Of a DNA stretch of 55,062 nt, positions 44,517 to 51,416 are shown in pieces. The translations under genes were made by a program, and so were the position numbers. Under the pieces are notes generated by a model, which saw nothing but the letters and a program-made list of their open reading frames with translations, did not search any database and was not told the DNA's origin. Numbering within the stretch: the stretch's first letter is position 1; each line of letters opens with the position of its first letter. Where the stretch lies: contig MWBW01000012.1 in NCBI GenBank assembly GCA_002069725.1, positions 1 to 55,062 on the forward strand, read 5' to 3'. The DNA is from Firmicutes bacterium ADurb.Bin248 (GTDB lineage: Bacteria; Bacillota; Clostridia; Christensenellales; CAG-138).

Positions 44517-44543
44517 TTAGCACTCTACGGTGACGAGTGCTAA
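44517..44543. promoter_or_regulatory. CIRCE operator (HrcA-binding site)
   Basis: TTAGCACTC, 9 nt, GAGTGCTAA: a perfect match to the CIRCE inverted repeat, located at and just after the expected groES transcript start. Implies heat-shock control by HrcA, encoded elsewhere. Confidence 0.97.
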
Positions 44544-44553
44544 CGGCTCTTGT

Positions 44554-44582
44554 ATGATAGCGCACCGGAAACGGAATTTCAA
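44554..44582 (-). promoter_or_regulatory. groESL promoter
   Basis: Minus strand TTGAAA, 17 nt, TATCAT, directly upstream of CIRCE. Confidence 0.8.
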
Positions 44583-44648
44583 GCGAGCGGGCCAGATTTC
44601 ACAATTACTCCCCATTTTTCAAAAAAACTTCCAAATCATACGCGAATT

Positions 44649-44657
44649 TGCTATAAT
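44649..44657 (+). promoter_or_regulatory. Extended -10 promoter of the dCMP deaminase gene
   Basis: TGC-TATAAT 32 nt before the GTG start at 44689. Confidence 0.55.
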
Positions 44658-44688
44658 CCCAACAAATCCGGCACGGGGAGGGACGCGC

Positions 44689-45144
44689 GTGGCAGAGTGG
44701 ACCAAGTGGGACCGCCGTTTCATGGAGCTTGCCAAAACCATAGGCACGTGGGCGAGCTGCTACCAGGAAAACCGCAAGATCGGCGCGGTGATCGTCAAGA
44801 ACAAGCGCATCCTGACCACGGGCTACAACGGCGCGCCCGCGGGCGTCACGAGTTGCGCCGAACGCGGGGAGTGCATGCGCCGCAACATGGGCATCCCCTC
44901 CGGCACGCGGCAGGAATTGTGCTACGCCATACACGCCGAGCAGAACGCCATCATACAGGCGGCAAAGCTGGGCGTTTCCATAGAGGGCGCGACGCTCTAC
45001 TGCACGCACCAGCCCTGCGTGATCTGCGCGAAGATGATCGTCAACTCCGGCATCTCCCGCGTGGTCTACGGCGAGGGCTATCCGGACGAATTCTCGCTCA
45101 GGATGTTTGAGATGGCCGATGTTCAGCTGGAAAAGTTTGAATAG
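44689..45144 (+). CDS. dCMP deaminase (ComEB-like cytidine/deoxycytidylate deaminase)
   Basis: 151-aa zinc deaminase making dUMP from dCMP. Motifs: HAEQNAI (zinc His and catalytic Glu) and PCVICAK (two zinc Cys), plus an extra N-terminal zinc-type segment GVTSCAERGECMRRNMGIPSG and TGYNGAPAG, as in deoxycytidylate deaminases. The GTG at 44689 has GGGGAGGGA upstream; the frame is open further up, but that part is the promoter region. Confidence 0.93.
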   Translation: MAEWTKWDRRFMELAKTIGTWASCYQENRKIGAVIVKNKRILTTGYNGAPAGVTSCAERGECMRRNMGIPSGTRQELCYAIHAEQNAIIQAAKLGVSIEGATLYCTHQPCVICAKMIVNSGISRVVYGEGYPDEFSLRMFEMADVQLEKFE

Positions 45145-45174
45145 GCGTTTTGACGGTTCTTTTACGAAGAAAGA

Positions 45175-45208
45175 GCGCGGGGGAAGATCACTCCTCCCGC
45201 GCCTTTTT
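45175..45208 (+). terminator. Terminator of the deaminase gene, embedded in a convergent gene
   Basis: GCGCGGG/CCCGCGC stem followed by CTTTTT. The stem overlaps the last codons and stop (45188) of the minus-strand small gene. Confidence 0.75.
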
Positions 45209-45358
45209 GTTCGGTTCCGGCGGCGGAATTGCGGCGGGTTCCGGTTCCAGCAAAGAAACACCGAGTTCTTCGCACTCCAACTGCGCCGCAATCAGCAGGT
45301 CGACCGCCTGCTCCGAGGCGTGAAGCAGCTTCATATACATCGCTTTATAATTCGGCAT
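45188..45358 (-). CDS. Small protein divergent from an XRE regulator
   Basis: 56-aa protein beginning MPNYKAMYMKLLHASEQAVDLLIAAQLECEELGVSL and ending in a Pro/Glu-rich tail (EPEPAAIPPPEPNKKAREE). It resembles short helical proteins often seen in Firmicutes beside prophage or plasmid-type XRE genes; function unknown. Its promoter overlaps the XRE operator candidate. The last codons lie in the deaminase terminator. Confidence 0.65.
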   Translation of the reverse strand: MPNYKAMYMKLLHASEQAVDLLIAAQLECEELGVSLLEPEPAAIPPPEPNKKAREE

Positions 45359-45371
45359 GAATATTCCCGCT

Positions 45372-45390
45372 TTGCACTAATATAGTGCAA
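45372..45390. promoter_or_regulatory. Operator candidate O1 of the XRE switch
   Basis: TTGCACTA-ATA-TAGTGCAA, a perfect 8-bp inverted repeat immediately downstream of the small gene's -10. A related site, TGCAC-N8-GTGCA, lies at 45427-45444 just before the XRE gene. Confidence 0.7.
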
Positions 45391-45418
45391 TAATAGCACG
45401 TGCGGCACATAGAATCAA
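45390..45418 (-). promoter_or_regulatory. Promoter of the small divergent gene
   Basis: Minus strand TTGATT, 17 nt, TATTAT; its -10 touches operator O1. Confidence 0.6.
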
Positions 45419-45426
45419 TACACGAT

Positions 45427-45444
45427 TGCACCCGTTTAAGTGCA
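45427..45444. promoter_or_regulatory. Operator candidate O2 of the XRE switch
   Basis: TGCAC, 8 nt, GTGCA: same half-sites as O1 with one extra spacer base. It lies 15 nt before the XRE start, suiting autoregulation. Confidence 0.5.
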
Positions 45445-45458
45445 GAAAGGTATTGGTT

Positions 45459-45683
45459 ATGGACGTCGCTTACAGCAAGGCCATCGGCAGGAATGTCAGC
45501 GTCCTCAGGAAGTCAAAAGGGCTGACGCAGGAGCAGTTGTCCGCTAAATTGCAGGTCGTAGGGTGCGACATCACAAGGAGCGCGCTGGCAAAGATAGAAG
45601 TCGGACAGCGACATCTGTATCCGGATGAATTGAAGGCGCTTAAAACAGTGCTCAGAATTCATTACGAAGAGCTTTTTGTATAA
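45459..45683 (+). CDS. XRE-family helix-turn-helix regulator
   Basis: 74-aa DNA-binding protein, essentially one Cro/C1-type domain: IGRNVSVLRKSKGLTQEQLSAKLQ (helix-turn-helix) then ITRSALAKIEVGQRHLYPDELKALKTVL. Start at the ATG 45459, with AAAGG upstream. It probably represses the divergent small gene and itself through the TTGCAC/GTGCAA sites between them. Confidence 0.88.
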   Translation: MDVAYSKAIGRNVSVLRKSKGLTQEQLSAKLQVVGCDITRSALAKIEVGQRHLYPDELKALKTVLRIHYEELFV

Positions 45684-45758
45684 ACGGAGCAGCGGGGGCG
45701 GTTGCGGAAGGTTCTGCCCTTCTTTCCATGGTGCCATTCCAGCATACCGGAAACTGTT

Positions 45759-45905
45759 CTATACGTTTATCACCCTCGCGCGCGCAAAACTGGCCCCGGG
45801 ACGAGGAGAAGCTTCCGATTCTCCCAGGGGGACGGTTTTCGGCAATGAGGGTGATGAAAGCAATCGAAGCCGCGGCCGCTTTCCGGGAGATGGGCAACGA
45901 AAACC
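45759..45905. repeat. Dispersed inverted-repeat element, copy 3
   Basis: CACCCTCGCGCGCGCAAAAC on the left and GGTTTTCGG..GAGGGTGATGAAAG on the right, in the same order as at 5509-5600, followed by a diverged copy of the GCCGCTTT..GAGAACCG tail. The short frames inside it are not credible genes. Confidence 0.65.
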
Positions 45906-45924
45906 GCAGAGAACCGCTTCGGCT

Positions 45925-46497
45925 TTATTTGAGCAGAAACGCCCCCGCGACGCCCGCGGCGACGGTCAATAAAATCGGATTCCATTTGAAGCGGATGCTG
46001 CAAAAGGCGGTCGCCGCGAAAAGTGCGACGCAGACCGGCGAGAGCGCGTTGAGCGGGTCCGTGAGGACCTGCGCGAGCCCGTAGCCCGGCTCGAGCAGCA
46101 CCTCCGAGGCGATCATTGCCACGGCGGCTGCGATCAGCCCCACGACCGCGGGGCGGATGCCGGAGAGGATGTCCTTGAGCCAGAAGCTGTCCTTGAAGCG
46201 CGCGAGGAAGCGCATGAACAGCGCCGTGAGCACGAACGAGGGCACGGATACGCCCAGCGTCGCCGCGACGGCGCCCGGCACGCCCCCGTAGAGGTATCCC
46301 ACGTAGGTCGCCGCGTTGATGGCGATGGCCCCGGGCACGACCATGTCGAGCGCGTTGAGATCCGCAAGCTGCGCGCCCGAGATCGAGAAGCGCGAGGACT
46401 CGGTCATGATCATCGAGAGCATGGCGTACCCGCCGCCGAAGCTGATCGCGCCGATTTTAAGGAAGGTCAGGAACAGGTCGAGGCATTTAAGAAACAC
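45925..46497 (-). CDS. chrA: Chromate transporter family protein (second half)
   Basis: 190-aa single-domain ChrA protein: LFLTFLKIGAISFGGGYAMLSMI at the N terminus, then LVVPGAIAINAATYVGY-type MVVPGAIAINAATYVGYLYGG. GTG start with GGGGAGGGG upstream; it overlaps the end of the partner gene by 11 nt. Two short ChrA proteins together form one transporter in many Firmicutes. Substrate (chromate, or another anion) is uncertain. Confidence 0.88.
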   Translation of the reverse strand: MFLKCLDLFLTFLKIGAISFGGGYAMLSMIMTESSRFSISGAQLADLNALDMVVPGAIAINAATYVGYLYGGVPGAVAATLGVSVPSFVLTALFMRFLARFKDSFWLKDILSGIRPAVVGLIAAAVAMIASEVLLEPGYGLAQVLTDPLNALSPVCVALFAATAFCSIRFKWNPILLTVAAGVAGAFLLK

Positions 46498-47086
46498 GCT
46501 TGCCCCTCCCCTCCCCGCGCCTTTTGACGAGCTGATAGAGATATCCGGCGAGACCCGCGAGCAGTATCACGAGCGGCGCGCCGAGCTTGCCGAAGACCAC
46601 GAGCGCGAAGGCCGCGATCATCACGATTACGGCGAAAACGTTTTTGACGTTGTGCTGCCCGAGCGTGAACGCCGCGGCGAGCAGCAGCCCGGCGGAAGCC
46701 GCGCGCACGCCGCGCAGTACGCCGAGGAACGCGCCTTCCTTGGGGATCAGGTTCGCGAGCACGGTCGCCGCGAGCATGAAGCCGAACGCCGGGAGCATCG
46801 CCCCGAAGCCCGCCGCGAGCATGCCCCAGAAGCCCGCCACGTGCCGCCCGACGAACGAGGCGCAGTTGAGCACGATCACGCCCGGCAGCGTCTGGGCGAG
46901 CGTGGCGTACTCGAGGAAATCCTCCCTCTCAAGCAGCTCGTATTTTTTGATCGCGTCCTTCTCGAGCGCGGGCAGTATCGCGAGCCCGCCCGCGAAGGTG
47001 AACGTGCTCGCCTTTAAAAAGGTGATAAACAGCTCGAAGCATTTGCGGATTTTTGTTTTTTCCCGCGTTTTCGCGTCCTTTTGCAA
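46487..47086 (-). CDS. chrA: Chromate transporter family protein (first half)
   Basis: 199-aa ChrA-domain membrane protein: CFELFITFLKASTFTFAGGLAILPALEKD and LAQTLPGVIVLNCASFVGRHVAG. The likely start is a TTG at 47086; there is no in-frame ATG nearby, the ribosome site is weak, and the frame is open further upstream. Pairs with the overlapping downstream ChrA gene. The upstream region has a possible -10 (TTATATT near 47147). Confidence 0.83.
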   Translation of the reverse strand: MQKDAKTREKTKIRKCFELFITFLKASTFTFAGGLAILPALEKDAIKKYELLEREDFLEYATLAQTLPGVIVLNCASFVGRHVAGFWGMLAAGFGAMLPAFGFMLAATVLANLIPKEGAFLGVLRGVRAASAGLLLAAAFTLGQHNVKNVFAVIVMIAAFALVVFGKLGAPLVILLAGLAGYLYQLVKRRGEGRGKRVS

Positions 47087-47211
47087 CGTTATTCCGGCCT
47101 TTCCCGAATCGATCGCGCATGGTCGGGCGTTCCGCCCGCCAAAGCCAATATAACACCGTGCGCGCCGCGGCGCAACCCGGGAATGCCGATCATGCCCTTC
47201 GCTTTCCCCTT

Positions 47212-48336
47212 CTACGCCGCCTTGCCGATGGAGTTTGCGACGAGCGCGTCGTACTGCGCCCGCGTCAGGTCGCAATGGTAGAACAGGCTGAAATACTGTT
47301 TGGCCTCCTCATAGAGGTCGTAATTCGCCGCGTCCGGATAGAGCAGCTTCGCCATCCAGAGCATGCCCAGGTACTGCTGCGCCGAGGGCGGGAAGCCCAT
47401 CCAGTTGTACGGCCCGAAGGGCGCCTCGTAGTATTTGCCGGACTGGATCGCCGCGAGCCCCTGCCATGCGGCGTCGGAGCCGGCCGTATCGTAGACGCTC
47501 GACGGGTCGAATATGACGACCTCCGGATTCCACGCGAGTATCTGCTCCATGTCGACCTCGTTGCCGGTGCCCTTGCCCGAAGGCTCCGCGACGGCGGCGA
47601 GGTTGTCGGAGAGCATGTCGATCACGCCCGCGTGATACGAGCCTTTGGCGATGACGTTGTGCCCCTCCGCGCCCGTGACGTACAGGAGCTTCACGGGCTC
47701 CGCGCCGTGCGCGACGGCCTGCGCCTTGGCGAGCGCCGCGTCGCAGTATTCCGCGAGCGCGGCGGCCTGCTCCCGCATGTTCAGCAGCTCGCCGAGCATG
47801 GCGTAGGCCGCGCCCATGGTTTGCACCGTGGCGTCGATGTGGACGAACGGGATGCCCGTCTGCGCCTGGAGCGAATCCATATCCTCGACGATGGTGCTCT
47901 TGGCCTCGCCCACGTCGATGACGACCTCGGCGCCCGAGGCGAGCAGCGTTTCGAGGTTCAGTTCGCCCTTGCCTCCGTAGAGCTGGCCGAGCACGGGTAG
48001 TTCATAGTACCCCGCGTCGAGATAGAGCGCGGCGGCCTCGTCCCACTCCGAGGCGATGCCCGCGAGCAGGTCGGGCGCGAGCGCGAACACGACGATCTGC
48101 GCGAGCGGACCCGTGACCGCGATCGTGGCGATGTTCGCCGGCACCTCGACCGCGCGGCCGCTGGAATCGGTAAAAATGCGCGGCGCGTCGGGATCGGCGG
48201 TCGGCTCAGGCGTCGTTTCCAACGCGGGAGCTGTCTGCGTGGCGGCGGGGGTCGCCGGGGTTTCGCCGGGGCCCGCGCAGCCGGCAAAGCCCGCGAGCAG
48301 CGCGAGCGCCAGCAGCAGGGACAAGAGTTTTTTCAT
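47212..48336 (-). CDS. BtuF/FecB-type ABC substrate-binding lipoprotein, probably for molybdate or tungstate
   Basis: 374-aa cluster-A-II binding protein. The signal MKKLLSLLLALALLAGFAGC gives lipid Cys20, followed by a Thr/Pro linker. The fold begins RIFTDSSGRAVEVPANIATIAVTGP, with a two-lobe pattern and a long connecting helix. GKGELNLETLLASGAEVVIDVG is typical of BtuF-like proteins. AGGAGGAA precedes the ATG. It is last in a permease-ATPase-binding protein operon. The metal-oxyanion assignment comes from context (MobA, Mo-enzyme, ModE-like operator), as in the MolBCA system of Haemophilus; iron-siderophore or cobalamin are the alternatives. Confidence 0.85.
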   Translation of the reverse strand: MKKLLSLLLALALLAGFAGCAGPGETPATPAATQTAPALETTPEPTADPDAPRIFTDSSGRAVEVPANIATIAVTGPLAQIVVFALAPDLLAGIASEWDEAAALYLDAGYYELPVLGQLYGGKGELNLETLLASGAEVVIDVGEAKSTIVEDMDSLQAQTGIPFVHIDATVQTMGAAYAMLGELLNMREQAAALAEYCDAALAKAQAVAHGAEPVKLLYVTGAEGHNVIAKGSYHAGVIDMLSDNLAAVAEPSGKGTGNEVDMEQILAWNPEVVIFDPSSVYDTAGSDAAWQGLAAIQSGKYYEAPFGPYNWMGFPPSAQQYLGMLWMAKLLYPDAANYDLYEEAKQYFSLFYHCDLTRAQYDALVANSIGKAA

Positions 48337-48358
48337 AACCGTTCCTCCTCGTGTCGTT

Positions 48359-49135
48359 TTATTCTTCAACGCCGCTTCGCGGGAGGATCAGCTTCTGCCC
48401 TCCGATCGCGACGAGGCGCGCGTCAACGCCGTATAAAAGCCCGAGCAGCTCCTGCGTGAGCGTTTCCCCCGGGGGCCCGTCCGCGACGACGCGGCCGGAA
48501 TGGAGCGCGAGTATGCGGTCCGCGTACGTCAGCGCGTGCTGCGGATTGTGCGTCGAGAGCAGCACGGCGTATCCCTCGCGCGAGAGCGCGCGCACGCGCG
48601 CGAGCACGCGGAGCTGGTTGCCGTAGTCGAGGTTGGCGGTCGGCTCATCCATCACAAGCATACGCGCCTGCTGCGCGAGAGCGCGCGCGATGAGCGCGAG
48701 CTGCTGCTCGCCGCCGCTCAGGTTCGCGAAGCCGCGCTGCGCGAAGCCCGCGATGCCGAGCTGCGCGAGCGCGCGCATGGCGCTCTCCCTCTGGCGCGGC
48801 CCTGGCGAGGCTATGGGGGAAAGCTGATGCGTCGTCCCCATGAGCGCCACGTCGAACACGCTGTAGTTGAACGCGGGCGCGTGGCTTTGCGGGATGTAGG
48901 CGACGCGGTTTGCGCGCGCGCGCGGCGGGAGCGCCGCCGCGTCCGCGCCGTCGAGAAGGATTTGCCCTTCGTAATCCGGCAGGAGCCCCAGCACGCATTT
49001 GAACAGCGTGCTTTTGCCCGCGCCGTTGGGGCCGAGCACGCACAGCAGCTCCCCCTCGCGCGCCTCGAAGCATACGTCCTCGAGCACCGCGCGGGAGCCG
49101 TAGGCAAAGCTCAGATGCGATACGTTCAGCTTCAC
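48359..49135 (-). CDS. BtuD/FepC-type ABC transporter ATP-binding protein
   Basis: 258-aa ATPase: Walker A GPNGAGKST, RVAYIPQSHAPAFNYSVFDVALMG (Q-loop and the family's V-x-D-V segment), signature LSGGEQQL, Walker B ARMLVMDEPTANLD, switch STHNPQHAL. The GTG at 49135 overlaps the permease stop (GTGA), which fixes the start. Partner of the FecCD permease upstream. Confidence 0.92.
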   Translation of the reverse strand: MKLNVSHLSFAYGSRAVLEDVCFEAREGELLCVLGPNGAGKSTLFKCVLGLLPDYEGQILLDGADAAALPPRARANRVAYIPQSHAPAFNYSVFDVALMGTTHQLSPIASPGPRQRESAMRALAQLGIAGFAQRGFANLSGGEQQLALIARALAQQARMLVMDEPTANLDYGNQLRVLARVRALSREGYAVLLSTHNPQHALTYADRILALHSGRVVADGPPGETLTQELLGLLYGVDARLVAIGGQKLILPRSGVEE

Positions 49136-50154
49136 GGCGTGTTCTCCCCCCTGAGTATGAAGTAGAGGAACACCGGCGCGCCGAGGAACGCCGTGAGTAT
49201 GCCTATGGGGATCTCCGTGGACAGCAGGTTTCGCGCCACGTCGTCCACAAGAAGCAGGAACGACGCGCCCATGAGCATCGACGCGGGCATGAGGCGGCGG
49301 TAGTCGCTGCCCACGAGCATGCGGCACAGGTGCGGGATCACGAGGCCGACCCAGCCGATCATACCGCTGACGGCGACGGACGCCGCTGTGATAAGCGTGG
49401 AGCAGACGACGACGGCGAGCCGCAGCAGCCGCGCGTCCACGCCGAGCGAGCGGGCCTCGTCGTCGCCGAGCGTCAGCAGGTTGACGCGCCAGCGAAGCAA
49501 AAAGAGCGGCAAAAGCCCGAGCGCCATCGGGAGCGCCGCGAAGCGCACATCCCGCATGGTCGTGCCGGAGAGGGTGCCCATGAGCCAGTAGGTGATGGCG
49601 GGCAGCTCGTTCGATGGATCGGCGACGAGCTTGACAAACGAGGTGCCCGCGCTCATCAGGGAACCGAGCATGATGCCCGCGAGTATGAGGCCGACCGCGC
49701 GGCGGCCGGGCGCGCGGCTGCCCACGAGGTAGGCGAGCAGCACCGTCGCAAGCCCCGAAACGAAGGCGAGCAGCATGATGCCCCTGCTCCCGAAGCCCAG
49801 AAGTATCGCGAGCGCGGCGCCGAACGCAGCGCCCGAGGACGCGCCCAGGATGTCCGGCGCGGCCATGGGGTTGCGGAACACGCCCTGGTAGGAGGCGCCC
49901 GCCGTCGCGAGCGAGCAGCCCACGAGGCAGGCGAGCAGTATGCGCGGCAGGCGGATGTCCAAAACGGCCGAGCGCATCTGCGGCGTCCAGTCCGCCTCGA
50001 CGGGGAATATGACCGAGGCGAGCAGGCGCGCCACCTGAAGCGGCGGCACGCCGTAGCGCCCGAAGCAGAAGGACGCGAAAAAGGCCGCGGCGAGCAGCGC
50101 CGCGAGCGCCGCGAGCCGCCGCCGCGCTTTCCTTTGCATCGCTATGATTTCCAT
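49132..50154 (-). CDS. FecCD/BtuC-type ABC transporter permease
   Basis: 340-aa permease with about ten helices. Family landmarks: RLPRILLACLVGCSLATAGASYQGVFRNPMAAPDILGASSGAAFGA (interrupted by helix breaks), GIMLGSLMSAG, WLMGTLSG and GMIGWVGLVIPHLCRMLVG. The ATG at 50154 has GGGGAGGAC upstream. First gene of the importer operon; its leader contains the ModE-like palindrome. Confidence 0.93.
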   Translation of the reverse strand: MEIIAMQRKARRRLAALAALLAAAFFASFCFGRYGVPPLQVARLLASVIFPVEADWTPQMRSAVLDIRLPRILLACLVGCSLATAGASYQGVFRNPMAAPDILGASSGAAFGAALAILLGFGSRGIMLLAFVSGLATVLLAYLVGSRAPGRRAVGLILAGIMLGSLMSAGTSFVKLVADPSNELPAITYWLMGTLSGTTMRDVRFAALPMALGLLPLFLLRWRVNLLTLGDDEARSLGVDARLLRLAVVVCSTLITAASVAVSGMIGWVGLVIPHLCRMLVGSDYRRLMPASMLMGASFLLLVDDVARNLLSTEIPIGILTAFLGAPVFLYFILRGENTP

Positions 50155-50181
50155 GAACGTCCTCCCCGGATGAAGCTCCGT

Positions 50182-50205
50182 CATTATCCTTATACGAGAA
50201 TAACG
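50182..50205 (-). promoter_or_regulatory. ModE-like operator at the importer promoter
   Basis: Minus strand CGTTAT, 12 nt, ATAATG. The E. coli modA operator is CGTTAT, 12 nt, ATAACG, so spacing is identical and one base differs. It lies right at the predicted transcript start, where binding would repress. No ModE gene is in the window. Confidence 0.5.
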
Positions 50206-50212
50206 CTCGCTC

Positions 50213-50241
50213 ATTATACTATCCCTTCCTCGTTTTGTAAA
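50213..50241 (-). promoter_or_regulatory. Promoter of the molybdate-type importer operon
   Basis: Minus strand TTTACA, 17 nt, TATAAT. Confidence 0.75.
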
Positions 50242-50257
50242 GAGGCGGCGCGCGCCG

Positions 50258-50286
50258 TTGCCGCGTTTGCACCGCCGTGGTAGAAT
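50258..50286 (+). promoter_or_regulatory. Promoter of the NTPase-mobA pair
   Basis: TTGCCG, 17 nt, TAGAAT with an upstream TGG. The ribosome site GGGAGGAG lies 30 nt further on. Confidence 0.6.
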
Positions 50287-50316
50287 GGGGAAAAACCCGA
50301 TGCGGGAGGAGCGATC

Positions 50317-50841
50317 ATGCACATACTGCTCATCGGCGAGCGCGGCGCGGGGAAATCCACGCTGATCCGCCGCCTTACGGATGCCTGGGGACGTCCGGTC
50401 TCCGGCTTCATCACGAAAAAGGAGGCCGCGGACGCCGAGGGCAACGAGCCGGTCTACATCCATCCGGCGAACGGCCCGCGCCGTTACGGCGCGGACAACC
50501 TCGTGGGCGTGTGCCGCTTCCGGCATCCGACGGGGTATCCGGAGGCGTTCGACCGGCACGCGCATCTGCTCGCGCCCCCGCCGCCGGGCGGCATACTCGT
50601 GATGGACGAGCTGGGCATGATGGAATCCGGCGCGAAGGCGTTCTGCGCGGCCGCGCTCGCGGCGCTCGACGGCGACGCGGACTCGATCTTTGCGCTCAAG
50701 GTCACGGATACGCCGTTCCTCAACGCCGTGCGCGGCCATCCGAAGGCGGTGTGCTTGCGCATCACAAAGGAAAACCGCGAAAAGCTGTTCGAAACGATAC
50801 TGCCCCTGATCGCGAAGGGACCCGGCGGAGGCGCGGAGTGA
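50317..50841 (+). CDS. THEP1-like nucleoside triphosphatase (NTPase_1 family)
   Basis: 174-aa P-loop protein: Walker A GERGAGKST (residues 8-16), SGFITKKE, Walker B GILVMDELGMME. These match the NTPase_1 family of small nucleoside triphosphatases. In many anaerobes such a gene sits beside mobA and Mo-enzymes, suggesting a part in cofactor maturation or storage; that role is inferred. GGGAGGAG precedes the ATG, and its stop overlaps the mobA start (GTGA). Confidence 0.85.
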   Translation: MHILLIGERGAGKSTLIRRLTDAWGRPVSGFITKKEAADAEGNEPVYIHPANGPRRYGADNLVGVCRFRHPTGYPEAFDRHAHLLAPPPPGGILVMDELGMMESGAKAFCAAALAALDGDADSIFALKVTDTPFLNAVRGHPKAVCLRITKENREKLFETILPLIAKGPGGGAE

Positions 50842-51416
50842 GCGCCGCGGCGCTGATACTCGCGGGCGGCAAAAGCCGCCGGTTCGGACGGGACAAGACG
50901 CTCCTCACGCTCGGGGGCGCGACGCTCGTCGAGCGCGCGGTCGGGCACGTCCGGCCGCTGTTCGACGAAATACTCGTCGCGGGAAGCGCAAGGAAGTTCC
51001 ATATCCCGGGAACGCGCGCGATCCCCGACCTTTACCCGGACGCGGGGCCTTTGGGCGGCATCCACAGCGGCCTCGTACACGCGGAGCGCGACGCCCTGTT
51101 CGTGCTCGCCTGCGATATGCCCAATTTCGACGCCGCGCTGTGCGAGAGGCTGCTCGCGCGGTCCGCGGGCTGCGACGTTTTTATCCCGTGCGCGGGGGAG
51201 GAGCTCGAGCCGCTCTTCGGCGTATACCGCAAATCCGCGCTGCCCGCCGTCGAGCGCCTGCTCCTGGCGGGCAGATACCGCGTGCGCGACCTGTTCCCGC
51301 TCGTCAAAACGGGCTTTCTTCCCCTCGAGGCGTCCGCCGGGGAAGCGAGCCCGTTCTTCAACATCAATTATGCGGAGGATTACGAGGCGCTCATGCGCGC
51401 CTTCAAAAAGGATTAG
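50838..51416 (+). CDS. mobA: Molybdenum cofactor guanylyltransferase MobA
   Basis: 192-aa nucleotidyltransferase: LILAGGKSRRFGRDKTLL (GTP-binding loop), AGPLGGIHSGL, FVLACDMPNF (metal-binding Asp) and a C-terminal INYAEDYE. It links GMP to molybdopterin to form the dinucleotide cofactor used by DMSO-reductase-family enzymes, one of which lies next door. GTG start overlapping the NTPase stop. Its end overlaps the convergent Mo-enzyme end by 4 nt. Confidence 0.93.
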   Translation: MSAAALILAGGKSRRFGRDKTLLTLGGATLVERAVGHVRPLFDEILVAGSARKFHIPGTRAIPDLYPDAGPLGGIHSGLVHAERDALFVLACDMPNFDAALCERLLARSAGCDVFIPCAGEELEPLFGVYRKSALPAVERLLLAGRYRVRDLFPLVKTGFLPLEASAGEASPFFNINYAEDYEALMRAFKKD

